A stretch of 21,497 bases of DNA, from the IMG/VR virus record IMGVR_UViG_3300006109_000046, positions 1 to 21,497 of that record; one strand, written 5' to 3'. How positions within the stretch are numbered: the stretch's first letter is position 1; each line of letters opens with the position of its first letter. Shown one piece after another: positions 13,601 to 21,497 of this stretch. The notes beneath the pieces were generated by a model. It was given only the letters and a program-made list of their open reading frames with translations. It had not been told where the DNA came from and searched no databases. The position numbers and the translations under genes are program-made. Source of the DNA: a virus.

Positions 13601-14015
13601 GATGATGACTGATCAGATAGTGTGGCATCCAGTGACCTATAAGCTGCTGTTTGGTGCACAGGCACAGAGTGAATATCAAGTGCTGTTCAAGGTTGTCAAA
13701 GTACCGGGTACCAGTTACAGCGACAATGAAGTGCGTAGTTTGGTCAAAGCACAGATAGACAGTTATTTTGATTTGGCCAACTGGGACTTTGGACAGAATT
13801 TTTTCTTCACTGAAATGAGTACCTATATACAGATGAACCTAGCCACCATCGTGGCCACGATAGTCATGGTACCTACCAATGGCTCTGCACATTTTGGTGA
13901 CTTGTTTGAGATCATAGCCAATCCAGATGAGATCTTCATCAGCTGTGCCACGGTGGCCAACATAGTTGTGGTAAGCAGTCTCACAGAAGCACAGCTGGGA
14001 ATAAGCAATGGTTGA
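10611..14015 (+). CDS. 6: gp6-like baseplate wedge protein, enlarged
   Basis: The 1134-residue product belongs to the gp6 (baseplate J-like) wedge family that forms the ring around the hub. The N-terminus has the family signature (PTIRTAMVEYIRLNYPEDF, NDWTESSEFVAIIDLLAYLG, FRMDLNTRENFLDTAQRRS). The C-terminus has FILTAPYNDALRNW and VRSLVKAQIDSYFDLANWDF. T4 gp6 has about 660 residues; the extra length lies mainly in the middle (about 560-790), which includes a Ser/Gly/Val-rich part and a separate motif around TFGIGYAPQTQTWYVITNN, plus TGTNRDNSWLVRV. Such long gp6 versions occur, as far as I recall, in marine T4-like phages. GGGA at 10601-10604 precedes the ATG by six bases. The stop lies 8 bases inside the next gene. 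Confidence 0.87.
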   Translation: MAVSQQQRQKQLFAAEDWQVIYTAFTQVNFNAYDFPTIRTAMVEYIRLNYPEDFNDWTESSEFVAIIDLLAYLGQSLAFRMDLNTRENFLDTAQRRSSIFRLARMLNYQPQRSIPSSGLLKINQIVSNQPIYDANGLNLQNTPINWNDPNNADWQEQFTLVLNATLNTTNYVGNPSKSGIINGIPTELYAMNNTAIPTSVIAFSAVVGGNSMAFELANPDFNAASSGNPTVLGTSGNFFERTPNPINSWYLIYQNDGNGYDSANTGYFLYFKQGTMGYADYLLELPIANRVIDVNVNGINQTDVWVQNINTTGLVTADWTAVPNVNGFNVIYNSLQSSIRNIYSVITRDNNGNDQISLRFADGNFGNVPIGLLRVWYRVSNGLQYQIRPTDMTNLKFNFGYNDRLFNTYSVAFNSNLQYTVANSQTAQTNQQIQLSAEQVYYTQDRMVNGEDYNLFPLQSSQALKVKAVNRTYSGQSRYLDINDPTGTYQNINVFATDGILYEESDLNQQQVTINVGTPNQVYVIDNIQPMISGGSGFESDAIELQNFYYYNFARYTAPGLYWKQVSAATGSSTGSFDIGGVAQRLGASAAAGSAEQYIASASLIQYTTVGNVSAWTSVVSVVGDGTGLNNTGVLASGLGAVTLSSVPGDLSTVTSICGPWVTTFTTDEISAIAAAMNATQTFGIGYAPQTQTWYVITNNNLAIGNSWSETYAQDTTGTNRDNSWLVRVIYNIGSWIIQTRAQRYVFESVDQVRFYFSNERKTLDSSTGRVLYDTVTVLKVNSAPLPPAPAPALGQNYQWQIYGQEIYPDGYADPASVRVTFVSTQNPILPDDPDEFTIIVNPLVTPPPKYVFWVRYTSAEGYQYYQPVNISDNRIYSTPLQVPQPPQGNWTLGELAYVISTAVFLQYNGTVLVDVTVDYKVRIGRNNISYLWKHFATYNQRINPAIMNIIDIFILTAPYNDALRNWIAINGSADTRPTPPTVDQLNNTFAYFEQYKMMTDQIVWHPVTYKLLFGAQAQSEYQVLFKVVKVPGTSYSDNEVRSLVKAQIDSYFDLANWDFGQNFFFTEMSTYIQMNLATIVATIVMVPTNGSAHFGDLFEIIANPDEIFISCATVANIVVVSSLTEAQLGISNG

Positions 14016-17000
14016 TAAACGCAGAGTCATATCGCTACTGCCAGCGGTCAATCAAACTGACACGTTGACCAAGTTCTTCTCGGCCACTGTGGACCACATG
14101 TTCCAGCCAGAGAGTGTGGAGTTTCTTGGTGGTTACATAGGCAGCAAGCCTGTCTACTATGATGCAACCAAAGATTTCTATGTAGGTGAACCAACCAAGA
14201 GCCGGCAGGACTATCAGCTGCCTGTGACTGCGGTCAGCAAGAACCAAAGCAGCGGCATTCCAACCAACATCATGTTTTATCATGACTATGTCAACAGCCT
14301 GCAGTTTCAAGGGGCGCTGACCACCAATCAGACCAGGCTGTTTGAGCAGGAATACTACAGCTGGAGCCCACCTATTGATCTGGACAAACTGATCAACTTC
14401 ACAGACTATTACTGGGTGCCATTTGGTCCAGCACCTATTCTCTTGCTGAATCCCACAGACCTGCGTGCTGATGCAGTGGGACAGCCACACTATACCTATA
14501 ATGGTGCCTATCAGCTGACTGCCACGGGTGAGACCAAAGTTGGAGCGCTGACATTCAGCACAGGTTTGATAATCACCCCCACAGCTGACACAACTGCAGC
14601 CATCAACGGCACCAGTTTTATTATCAACAATGTGGGCCGCAGCATTCAGCTATTGAACAACAACGGTTACATTGATCCCAACTGGGATGATCGTGGTTGG
14701 GATGTCACCGGTTGGGATGGCAATGCTGCTGTGTATGTCAAAGACTATCTCACTCTTGGTAGGGCGCCAAACCCCAGCAACCAGTGGAGCCTAGCCAATC
14801 GTTGGTTCCATATAGCAGTGCTCACAGTCAGCGGCACACTGGCCACCACTGTGTTCCAAAGCCGAGCTGCACGTCCAATCATTGAATTTGATTATGATCT
14901 ACAGCTGTACAACAGCGGATTCAAAGGCCGTGCATCGGTCAGTAACATATTGGACAATGTGCCAGATGTGTTTGGAACCATAGTGGGTCAGACCAGCTAT
15001 GTGATCAATGGCAGGCAGTTGACCGATGGTGACACAATCTTGGTGGTCGGTGACAGTCATGCAGATGTCAACAATCGAGTGTATCAGGTTGGAGGTCTCA
15101 ATACTCTGGGTGTGATCACGCTCGCACTGGTGGGCGGCGCGCCTCTGCTGGGTGATGCCATATTGGTTCGCTATGGCACGCTGTCTGTGCAAAACATCAG
15201 CTACACCACAGCAGTGCAGTATTGGTACAACGGCATGGCCTGGATCATGGCTCAGCAGAAGAATCAGTATGCAGCTCCGCTGTTTCAACTGTATGATCTC
15301 TATGGCAATGCACTGAATGATCCCAGTGTCTATCCCAACAGCACCTTTGTTGGCAACAGTGTGTTTACCTATGCAGTTGATGTGCATGCTGCCATAGACA
15401 GCGAGCTGGGTATACAGCCGCTGCGTGACCAATTTGGAAACTATGTGTACAACAACACACTAGTAACAGACACATCAACTTACGTCAGCAATGGCACAGT
15501 CACAGCCATTGTGGGCTATCAATACTATCGCAACAACACTCTGCCGGTACCCCAGTACAACAATGCTTGGTACCGCAGCCCTGTGCCCAGTAGGCAGTAC
15601 ATTGTAAATGATTTCACAATATCTCTGCCCACCGCCAGCTTCACCATAGATCAGGTACCAGAAGCCAACCCCGGACTGCTGCCCAGCATCTATGTGAATC
15701 TCATGGCCAACGGCCTCACTACACAGCTGGTTCAAGGCACGGATTACACAGTATCTGGTAACACTGTGACCTTGGCTGTGCCCGCTGTGGCAGGGCAACG
15801 TGTGCTGATTCGCAGTTGGAACAACCGAGACACGCCCATCAACACTGTGGGCTTCTATGAATTGCCACCAAATCTCACAGCCAATGCCAATAATCAACAG
15901 GTGCAGACAGTCACGCAGAGTCAGTTTCTGCAGCACTTCACCAGTATCATAGAGAATCAACCTGATTTCAGTGGGTCACCGCTGGGTGTCAACGATTGGA
16001 GAGACACCGCACAGATACGCGGTCTGGGCCTGTATATTCTGCAGCACAAAGCGCCTTTGATCAAACCCATGATACTCAGCAGTGGCAACATCACTGTGGG
16101 TGTCAGCACAGTGCTGAACCACACTGAGCCCATGCAGGTCATGCAGTATGCACAGAATCAGTATGTGCGATTCTACAATCGCTTCATACAGTCGCTGTTT
16201 CAACTCAGTGCCAACGGCTATACTCTCAATCAAACGCCCGATGTTTGGGTTTCCACTGCACTGAGACAGATCAATCTGGGCAAGAGTCCCAACAGTCCCT
16301 GGGCCAACAGCGGACCAGATGGACCTCAGGCTGGCTATACCTATCTGCGCAGCACTGCTCCAACCTATGTGCCTCCAACTGGAACCAGATTGGGAGTCAG
16401 CAAGGCCTATCAGCCCACTGTGTCACAAGAACCACAGACTGTGGGCTACAATTTGGTCATACAGTGTCATGATGGTGCGCGATTTGTCATGGCCAAAGAC
16501 GGCCTGCCTCTGGGCTCAATCAACTATGGTCTGGCATCAACCAGTGATCCGCTGTTGCTCAGCAATCCTGTGGCCGCAGCTTGGCTGCAGTTTGAACTGG
16601 ATCTGTTCAACAACATGCCGGATGCCTACAGCAATCCGCAGGCTCAGCTGGCCTTGGACATAGTGGCATATCTGCCAGGCAAGTGGCGTCGGGGTCACTA
16701 CACACAGAGCGAATATCTGCAGGTCACTTATCCCATGTTTGACCGCTGGGTTACCACTTATCAAGTGGATTACCGAGCCAACACCACATACAACATCAAC
16801 GATCCATTCACTTGGAACTACAACAACATACAGGATCGCGACGGTCAGGCAGTGCCAGGCTACTGGCAAGGCATGTATCGTTGGTTCTATGACACCGACC
16901 GACCACATCTGGCACCTTGGGAGATGCTGGGATTCAGTCAACAGCCGCCTTGGTGGACAACAGAATATGGTCCGGCTCCCTATACCAGTGGCAATACCTA

Positions 17001-20000
17001 TATGTGGAGTGATCTAGCAGCTGGTATCATAAGACAGGGTCCACGAGCTGGAGTGTACCTACCAGGTGTGCGACCAGGTCTGCTGTCCTGCATACCAGTG
17101 GATGCACAAGGCAACCTACTGCCGCCAGTGACTGCAGGCTGTGTGATTGCTGCTCCTGGCATAGATCAGGCCAAGGCCGCCTGGGTATTTGGTGATGGAT
17201 CCCCTGTGGAAACTGTGTGGATCTACAGCAACGAATACACCTTTGTCACTGCTCAATACAGTTACCTCATGAAACCCGCGCAGTTCATAGAGTACAACTG
17301 GGATACACTACGCACTGAAACTGTGTTTGCAGATCAGCCAACAGCACAGACCATCTATATAGATACAGACAATCGTCGACCCAACAGCCAACTGTATGTG
17401 CACAGAGAAGATCCCAGTGCCATCAATGGCAATCTCAGCATACCCAACGAAAGCACACTGTCATACTATGGCAGCGGCGGTATTCAGCACTGGATCAGTG
17501 AATATCTAGTGAGCCAAAGCCTCAATGTCACCCAGTATCTGGGCAGCATAGTGCGAGGCACAGCAGCACAGTTGGCACATCAGTGTGGTGGCTTTGTCAC
17601 TGCAAATCTGTATCTCACAGCAGACAGCTTTGGACAGGTTGGCTACACCAGTCAGATCATACCCAGCGAAAATGTCAAAACATACCTCTACAAAAGCGCC
17701 AGTATACGTGAAAGCTTCTACGGCGGTGTCATAGTCACACAAGTGGCAGCAGGCTGGAGAATCACCGGCTATGATGTGGTGGATCAGTATTTTGTGGTGA
17801 TTCCCAGCAATCAGTTTGGTTCCAAAACCACTGTGGTTGTGGGTCATGACACAGTGTCATGGTACAAGACTGGAGTCAAAGCCGCACAACAAGTGTCTTA
17901 TGGACAGATATTTGCCACCAAGCAACTGGTCTTTGATTTCTTGGTGAGTTTGCAGCGTTATCAGGAATTCCAGGGATTTGTATTTGATCAATACAATGCA
18001 GATGGCAACACCACTTATGACTGGGTACAAAGCGGTCGAGAATTCCTACTTTGGAGCCAAGGCAACTGGGCCAATGGCAACTTCATTGCGCTGAGTCCGT
18101 TGGCCACAATGGTGAAATATGTGCAGCCATTTGGCAATGTGCAGTTTGTCAATGCCTTGGTCAGTGGCACATTCCCAGTGGTGGACAAACTGGGCTCGCG
18201 CATAGACGGTCAGAACTTAGATGTGCTGCGCTATGACGATACCATAACCATAACACCCACAGGCACACAGACCATCTTTGGCATGAGACTGTTTGCCAAC
18301 ACTCTGGAAAGCGTGATCTTGATTGACAATGTGACCAGTTTTGAAGACACTGTGTATGATCCCTTGTATGATCTGGCACAGCCAAGACTGCGCCTATTTG
18401 CCTATAGGACCAACGACTGGGATGGCAGAGTGGATGCTCCAGGATTTTTCCTCTATCAAAACGGCACAGACAATCAGTGGAATCTGGTCACCAATTTTGA
18501 AAAGACTGCCAACGACTTTACCAAATACTACAACATAGATCAGCCCAAAAACTACAGCACCATTGACCCCATCACCGGCAATTTGGTGGTCAATACCACA
18601 AGTTTGGCTGCAGTAGACGATGCCACTATCAGTGCATTGAGCAAGCATCAGATTGGCTATCAACACAGACCCTATTTGGCCAATCTGTTGCTGGAAGAAA
18701 GCACAGAGTTCCAATTCTATCAAGGATTTATACGACAAAAGGGCACTGTGAAAAGCTTTGATGCGCTGCTGCGCAATCAAACCATAGTGCCTAGTACCAG
18801 CACTTATGTATATTATGAAGAATATGCGCTGCGTACCAGCAGATATGGCAGCACAGCACTGAACATCAACATTGATTTCATAATTCCTCAGCATCAGTAT
18901 CTCAATGATCCGCAGCAGATACAGGTGTTTGGTATACAGAGCACTGACCGTGAGTTGGACAGTGTGATCACTTTGATACCAAATGATCCTTTGATTGTGG
19001 TACCACCTATCAGCTATAGCAGTGTGACCAATCCACTGTTCCCGCTGAATACCACCACTGAGCCAAACTATGCTACAGATCTGCCCACAGCCGGCTATCC
19101 TCTGATAGGCGAGACCACATTCACAGTGGCCAATGCCACAGTGCTGAGCTCTTTCTGGGAAACACAAAATGCAGCCAATGCCAGCATAGTCAACGGTGAC
19201 ACCGTATGGCAGTTTATAGATGAAGTCAGAGGATGGAATACCTGGAAATTCTCCACAGCCAATGTCAACATAGTCAACACCACACCCAGTATCGGATCTG
19301 GCAATCCCACTGTGATCAATTGCAACGGCAATGTGGGACTCAGCACAGGTGATCTCATAGTGCTGGATGGCATTGCCAATGTCAGTGCTCTGCAGGGCAG
19401 CTTCTATGTGGGCAACATAGTGGGCCATGGACGCAGCTTTGAAGTTGGAGTCAACACCTTTACCGTTGGTACCGGTGGCAATGTCTCTGCCTACAAGACC
19501 ACTAGATTCGCCACCACACTGCAGCGAGATACCAGTCCGCCCCTCAACGGGTGGCAGACTGGCGACATCAGTTATGTGGACCACAGCAACTACGGCATCA
19601 ACGGTTGGACAGTGTATCAGTATCTCAATCATGCGTGGATGCCAATACGCACTCAGACCTATGATGTAAACGTCGATGGCATGCAGCAGGCCAAACTCTA
19701 TAGCCTAAGTCGAGGTCAGGTATACACATATTTGGACTACTATGACCCAGCCAAAGGTGCCATTCCTGGTCAGGCACGCAAGAATTTGGATCGCATCAGC
19801 TACTTTGATCCTGCAAACTACAACACTGGCAACACTGCAGTTTATGCACTGGATCCCATGCGTGCCTGGGGTGTGGAACATGTGGGCGAAACTTGGTGGG
19901 ATATATCAGCTGTGCGGTATTATGATTATGAGATCGGTACCAACAGCTATCGCTGGCAGAACTGGGGCAAGATAGCCCCTGGGACTCGGGTCAACATCTA

Positions 20001-21497
20001 TGAGTGGGTTGAAAGTCCTGTGAATCCCAGTCAATGGTCCATATATGTGGCTAACCAAAGCAGCTTCAGCCAGTATGGCCTTGATTATGTGCCCACAGGC
20101 ACAGTGTATAATGTCAATGATCCGCCATATACACAAAATACCACATACAATGCTGCCAACACCCCACAGACTCGCTATTACTTCTGGGTCAGCAATGCCA
20201 CAACCCTGCCTTTGCCACCTGGTCGCAGAGTTACCACACTGCAGATCAGCAATTTCTTGACCAATCCCAGCGCCTATGCATTGCCTTGGTATGCAGCCAT
20301 AGACTCACGTACCATATTGGTCAGTGGTATAGGACGGTATCTCAGCAATCAAGACACAGTGTTGAGTCTGCAGTACACTCACCAGGCCAACAATCAGATT
20401 GACTACAAGCAATATGATCTGGTTCGAGAGCATGATCCAGACAGCATTCCTGAAAACTTCTTCTGGCTCAAGCTGAAAGACAGTCTCACCGGCAAAGATG
20501 GACAGGATGAAAACGTACCAGATCCCTATCTCAGCACGGTGATGCGCTATGGTACCTTGATACGTCCAAGGCAGAGTTGGTTTCAATATCGGGTGTTGGC
20601 AGCCCAGACCTATGTCAGCACTGCCAACACACTGCTGAGCACCATACTGCTGGTACCAGATATCAATCGTGGCAGCTGGGTGAATTATTTTTATATCGCT
20701 GAGCCGCCACCCCAGTCAGACTACACAGTGGGCAGCTTGAGCAGCATGTATGCTCTGGGCGGCACCATACCCAATGGCAGCACCATTGTGGTGCTGGCTG
20801 GCCCAGACACACAGAATCTATGGACTCAGTATCAATACAGTTTCAATAATGGCCAATATCTTTGGACAGAGTTGGCAGTGCAGGCCTACAACACACCCAA
20901 TTATTGGACCTATGTGGATTGGTATCTGTTGGGCAGTGGAGTGACCAGCACCACTGTGGTGAATTTCACCGTGGCCACAGATGCCGATCGCCAACCCTAC
21001 CAAGGCATCAGTGGCGTGCTGATCAAGGTTCTGAACCGCGGCGATGGCTACTGGGCCATATATCAATGGCAGGGTGATAGTGTGTTGGGCACTTGGATCA
21101 CAGTGGGCTATCAAAATGGCACTGTGCAGATCAGCACAGGTGTATACGATGGTTCTGTCAACACCATGTTGTTTGGCACCACGCCCTTTGACAGCACAGG
21201 ATTTGACATATTTCCGCATGCAGAGTTTGGCAACATCATTGATGGCCTGCGCTATGCCATCTTCAACAATCCAAATCCTGCTGTGCCTGGCGAAAGTGTG
21301 TATCTAAATAAACTATTCTTTGCCATGATCAACTATGTGTTGGTTGAACAGGGATTTGTGGATTGGATATTCAAAACCAGTTTTATCTATCTCAGAGGTT
21401 TCAACATACCGCTGACCACAAGTCTGCTGTATCAGCCTGACTATGGTGATGCACTGCTGAGCTATCTCAACGAAGTCAAACCATATCATGCCAAGGT
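14008..21497 (+). CDS. Giant baseplate-associated structural protein in the gp7 position (3' end outside window)
   Basis: Starting at ATG 14008, which overlaps the gp6 stop, this frame stays open to the right edge: at least 2496 residues. Every line I translated is in frame and the last codons read LNEVKPYHAK. Recognisable stretches include DTLTKFFSATVDHMFQPESV near the N-terminus, SWSPPIDLDKLINFTDYYW, RPIIEFDYDLQLYNSGFKG (about 287-307), PDFSGSPLGVNDWRDTAQIR (about 651-670) and VPPTGTRLGV (about 788). These fit a very large structural protein found after gp6 in marine T4-like phages, as I recall. T4 has gp7, the 1032-residue wedge protein, in this slot, so a gp7/gp8-like wedge role is an inference from position. 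The composition is rich in Tyr, Trp, Asn, Thr and Val with no catalytic motif, signal peptide or membrane segment seen. Translation is probably coupled to gp6 as no strong ribosome site is visible. Confidence 0.75.
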   Translation, partial: MVDKRRVISLLPAVNQTDTLTKFFSATVDHMFQPESVEFLGGYIGSKPVYYDATKDFYVGEPTKSRQDYQLPVTAVSKNQSSGIPTNIMFYHDYVNSLQFQGALTTNQTRLFEQEYYSWSPPIDLDKLINFTDYYWVPFGPAPILLLNPTDLRADAVGQPHYTYNGAYQLTATGETKVGALTFSTGLIITPTADTTAAINGTSFIINNVGRSIQLLNNNGYIDPNWDDRGWDVTGWDGNAAVYVKDYLTLGRAPNPSNQWSLANRWFHIAVLTVSGTLATTVFQSRAARPIIEFDYDLQLYNSGFKGRASVSNILDNVPDVFGTIVGQTSYVINGRQLTDGDTILVVGDSHADVNNRVYQVGGLNTLGVITLALVGGAPLLGDAILVRYGTLSVQNISYTTAVQYWYNGMAWIMAQQKNQYAAPLFQLYDLYGNALNDPSVYPNSTFVGNSVFTYAVDVHAAIDSELGIQPLRDQFGNYVYNNTLVTDTSTYVSNGTVTAIVGYQYYRNNTLPVPQYNNAWYRSPVPSRQYIVNDFTISLPTASFTIDQVPEANPGLLPSIYVNLMANGLTTQLVQGTDYTVSGNTVTLAVPAVAGQRVLIRSWNNRDTPINTVGFYELPPNLTANANNQQVQTVTQSQFLQHFTSIIENQPDFSGSPLGVNDWRDTAQIRGLGLYILQHKAPLIKPMILSSGNITVGVSTVLNHTEPMQVMQYAQNQYVRFYNRFIQSLFQLSANGYTLNQTPDVWVSTALRQINLGKSPNSPWANSGPDGPQAGYTYLRSTAPTYVPPTGTRLGVSKAYQPTVSQEPQTVGYNLVIQCHDGARFVMAKDGLPLGSINYGLASTSDPLLLSNPVAAAWLQFELDLFNNMPDAYSNPQAQLALDIVAYLPGKWRRGHYTQSEYLQVTYPMFDRWVTTYQVDYRANTTYNINDPFTWNYNNIQDRDGQAVPGYWQGMYRWFYDTDRPHLAPWEMLGFSQQPPWWTTEYGPAPYTSGNTYMWSDLAAGIIRQGPRAGVYLPGVRPGLLSCIPVDAQGNLLPPVTAGCVIAAPGIDQAKAAWVFGDGSPVETVWIYSNEYTFVTAQYSYLMKPAQFIEYNWDTLRTETVFADQPTAQTIYIDTDNRRPNSQLYVHREDPSAINGNLSIPNESTLSYYGSGGIQHWISEYLVSQSLNVTQYLGSIVRGTAAQLAHQCGGFVTANLYLTADSFGQVGYTSQIIPSENVKTYLYKSASIRESFYGGVIVTQVAAGWRITGYDVVDQYFVVIPSNQFGSKTTVVVGHDTVSWYKTGVKAAQQVSYGQIFATKQLVFDFLVSLQRYQEFQGFVFDQYNADGNTTYDWVQSGREFLLWSQGNWANGNFIALSPLATMVKYVQPFGNVQFVNALVSGTFPVVDKLGSRIDGQNLDVLRYDDTITITPTGTQTIFGMRLFANTLESVILIDNVTSFEDTVYDPLYDLAQPRLRLFAYRTNDWDGRVDAPGFFLYQNGTDNQWNLVTNFEKTANDFTKYYNIDQPKNYSTIDPITGNLVVNTTSLAAVDDATISALSKHQIGYQHRPYLANLLLEESTEFQFYQGFIRQKGTVKSFDALLRNQTIVPSTSTYVYYEEYALRTSRYGSTALNINIDFIIPQHQYLNDPQQIQVFGIQSTDRELDSVITLIPNDPLIVVPPISYSSVTNPLFPLNTTTEPNYATDLPTAGYPLIGETTFTVANATVLSSFWETQNAANASIVNGDTVWQFIDEVRGWNTWKFSTANVNIVNTTPSIGSGNPTVINCNGNVGLSTGDLIVLDGIANVSALQGSFYVGNIVGHGRSFEVGVNTFTVGTGGNVSAYKTTRFATTLQRDTSPPLNGWQTGDISYVDHSNYGINGWTVYQYLNHAWMPIRTQTYDVNVDGMQQAKLYSLSRGQVYTYLDYYDPAKGAIPGQARKNLDRISYFDPANYNTGNTAVYALDPMRAWGVEHVGETWWDISAVRYYDYEIGTNSYRWQNWGKIAPGTRVNIYEWVESPVNPSQWSIYVANQSSFSQYGLDYVPTGTVYNVNDPPYTQNTTYNAANTPQTRYYFWVSNATTLPLPPGRRVTTLQISNFLTNPSAYALPWYAAIDSRTILVSGIGRYLSNQDTVLSLQYTHQANNQIDYKQYDLVREHDPDSIPENFFWLKLKDSLTGKDGQDENVPDPYLSTVMRYGTLIRPRQSWFQYRVLAAQTYVSTANTLLSTILLVPDINRGSWVNYFYIAEPPPQSDYTVGSLSSMYALGGTIPNGSTIVVLAGPDTQNLWTQYQYSFNNGQYLWTELAVQAYNTPNYWTYVDWYLLGSGVTSTTVVNFTVATDADRQPYQGISGVLIKVLNRGDGYWAIYQWQGDSVLGTWITVGYQNGTVQISTGVYDGSVNTMLFGTTPFDSTGFDIFPHAEFGNIIDGLRYAIFNNPNPAVPGESVYLNKLFFAMINYVLVEQGFVDWIFKTSFIYLRGFNIPLTTSLLYQPDYGDALLSYLNEVKPYHAK

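Noticed and set aside
18394-19632. Minus-strand open frame of 412 codons
   Set aside because: It lies wholly antisense to the giant structural gene and has His/Ile/Cys-rich shadow composition with no recognisable domain.
1-21497. tRNA genes, CRISPR arrays, prophage attachment sites or anti-phage defence genes
   Set aside because: I looked for cloverleaf-like segments, regularly spaced direct DNA repeats and characteristic motifs and saw none; the 23-residue repeats are protein-level and diverged in DNA.

Overview
This window looks like the baseplate region of a T4-like myovirus. It probably belongs to the broad 'marine/environmental T4-like' group, because the proteins resemble cyanophage-type T4 relatives more than T4 itself. 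No host gene, tRNA or integrase is visible. Base composition is roughly balanced, unlike the very AT-rich phages of Pelagibacter, so I leave the host unassigned. All identifications rest on motifs and gene order read directly from the sequence; no database search was possible.

Left part, minus strand (1-3209). A late-transcription sigma factor of the T4 gp55 family (3209-1359) is interrupted by an in-frame intein of 333 residues that carries a LAGLIDADG-type homing endonuclease. Fifty bases downstream on the same strand, a long reading frame (1308 to beyond base 1) encodes a free-standing homing-type endonuclease. It has a Cys-rich finger, six exact-period 23-residue repeats, an HTH and a Vsr-fold (EDxHD-like) nuclease domain. 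The late sigma locus therefore carries two different mobile nucleases side by side.

Middle and right part, plus strand (3355 to the end). This is a tightly packed baseplate operon: gp48-like tube cap, gp53-like wedge, a large hub-like protein (the kind labelled VrlC in marine T4-like phages, by memory), gp5-like hub/spike with a C-terminal lysozyme, gp25-like wedge, gp6-like wedge, and a giant structural protein of at least 2496 residues that runs off the right edge. Genes overlap or nearly touch (ATGA at 4164, TGATG at 4470, 8-base overlap at 14008). All six complete plus-strand genes stop with TGA. Only three plus-side gaps exceed 50 bases (3210-3354, 7100-7185, 10129-10199), and each holds an octamer like the T4 late promoter TATAAATA 22-27 bases before the next start codon. 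A similar octamer precedes the endonuclease gene.

How it works together: the spliced gp55-like sigma would direct RNA polymerase to these late promoters, turning on the baseplate genes. The proteins would then assemble the central hub (hub protein, gp5, gp48) and the wedges (gp6, gp25, gp53, giant protein). The most unusual points are the intein in the late sigma factor; a perfect 10-bp inverted repeat that combines a late promoter and the start codon of the first baseplate gene; and a degenerate SGNH-hydrolase-like domain embedded in the gp5 spike protein.
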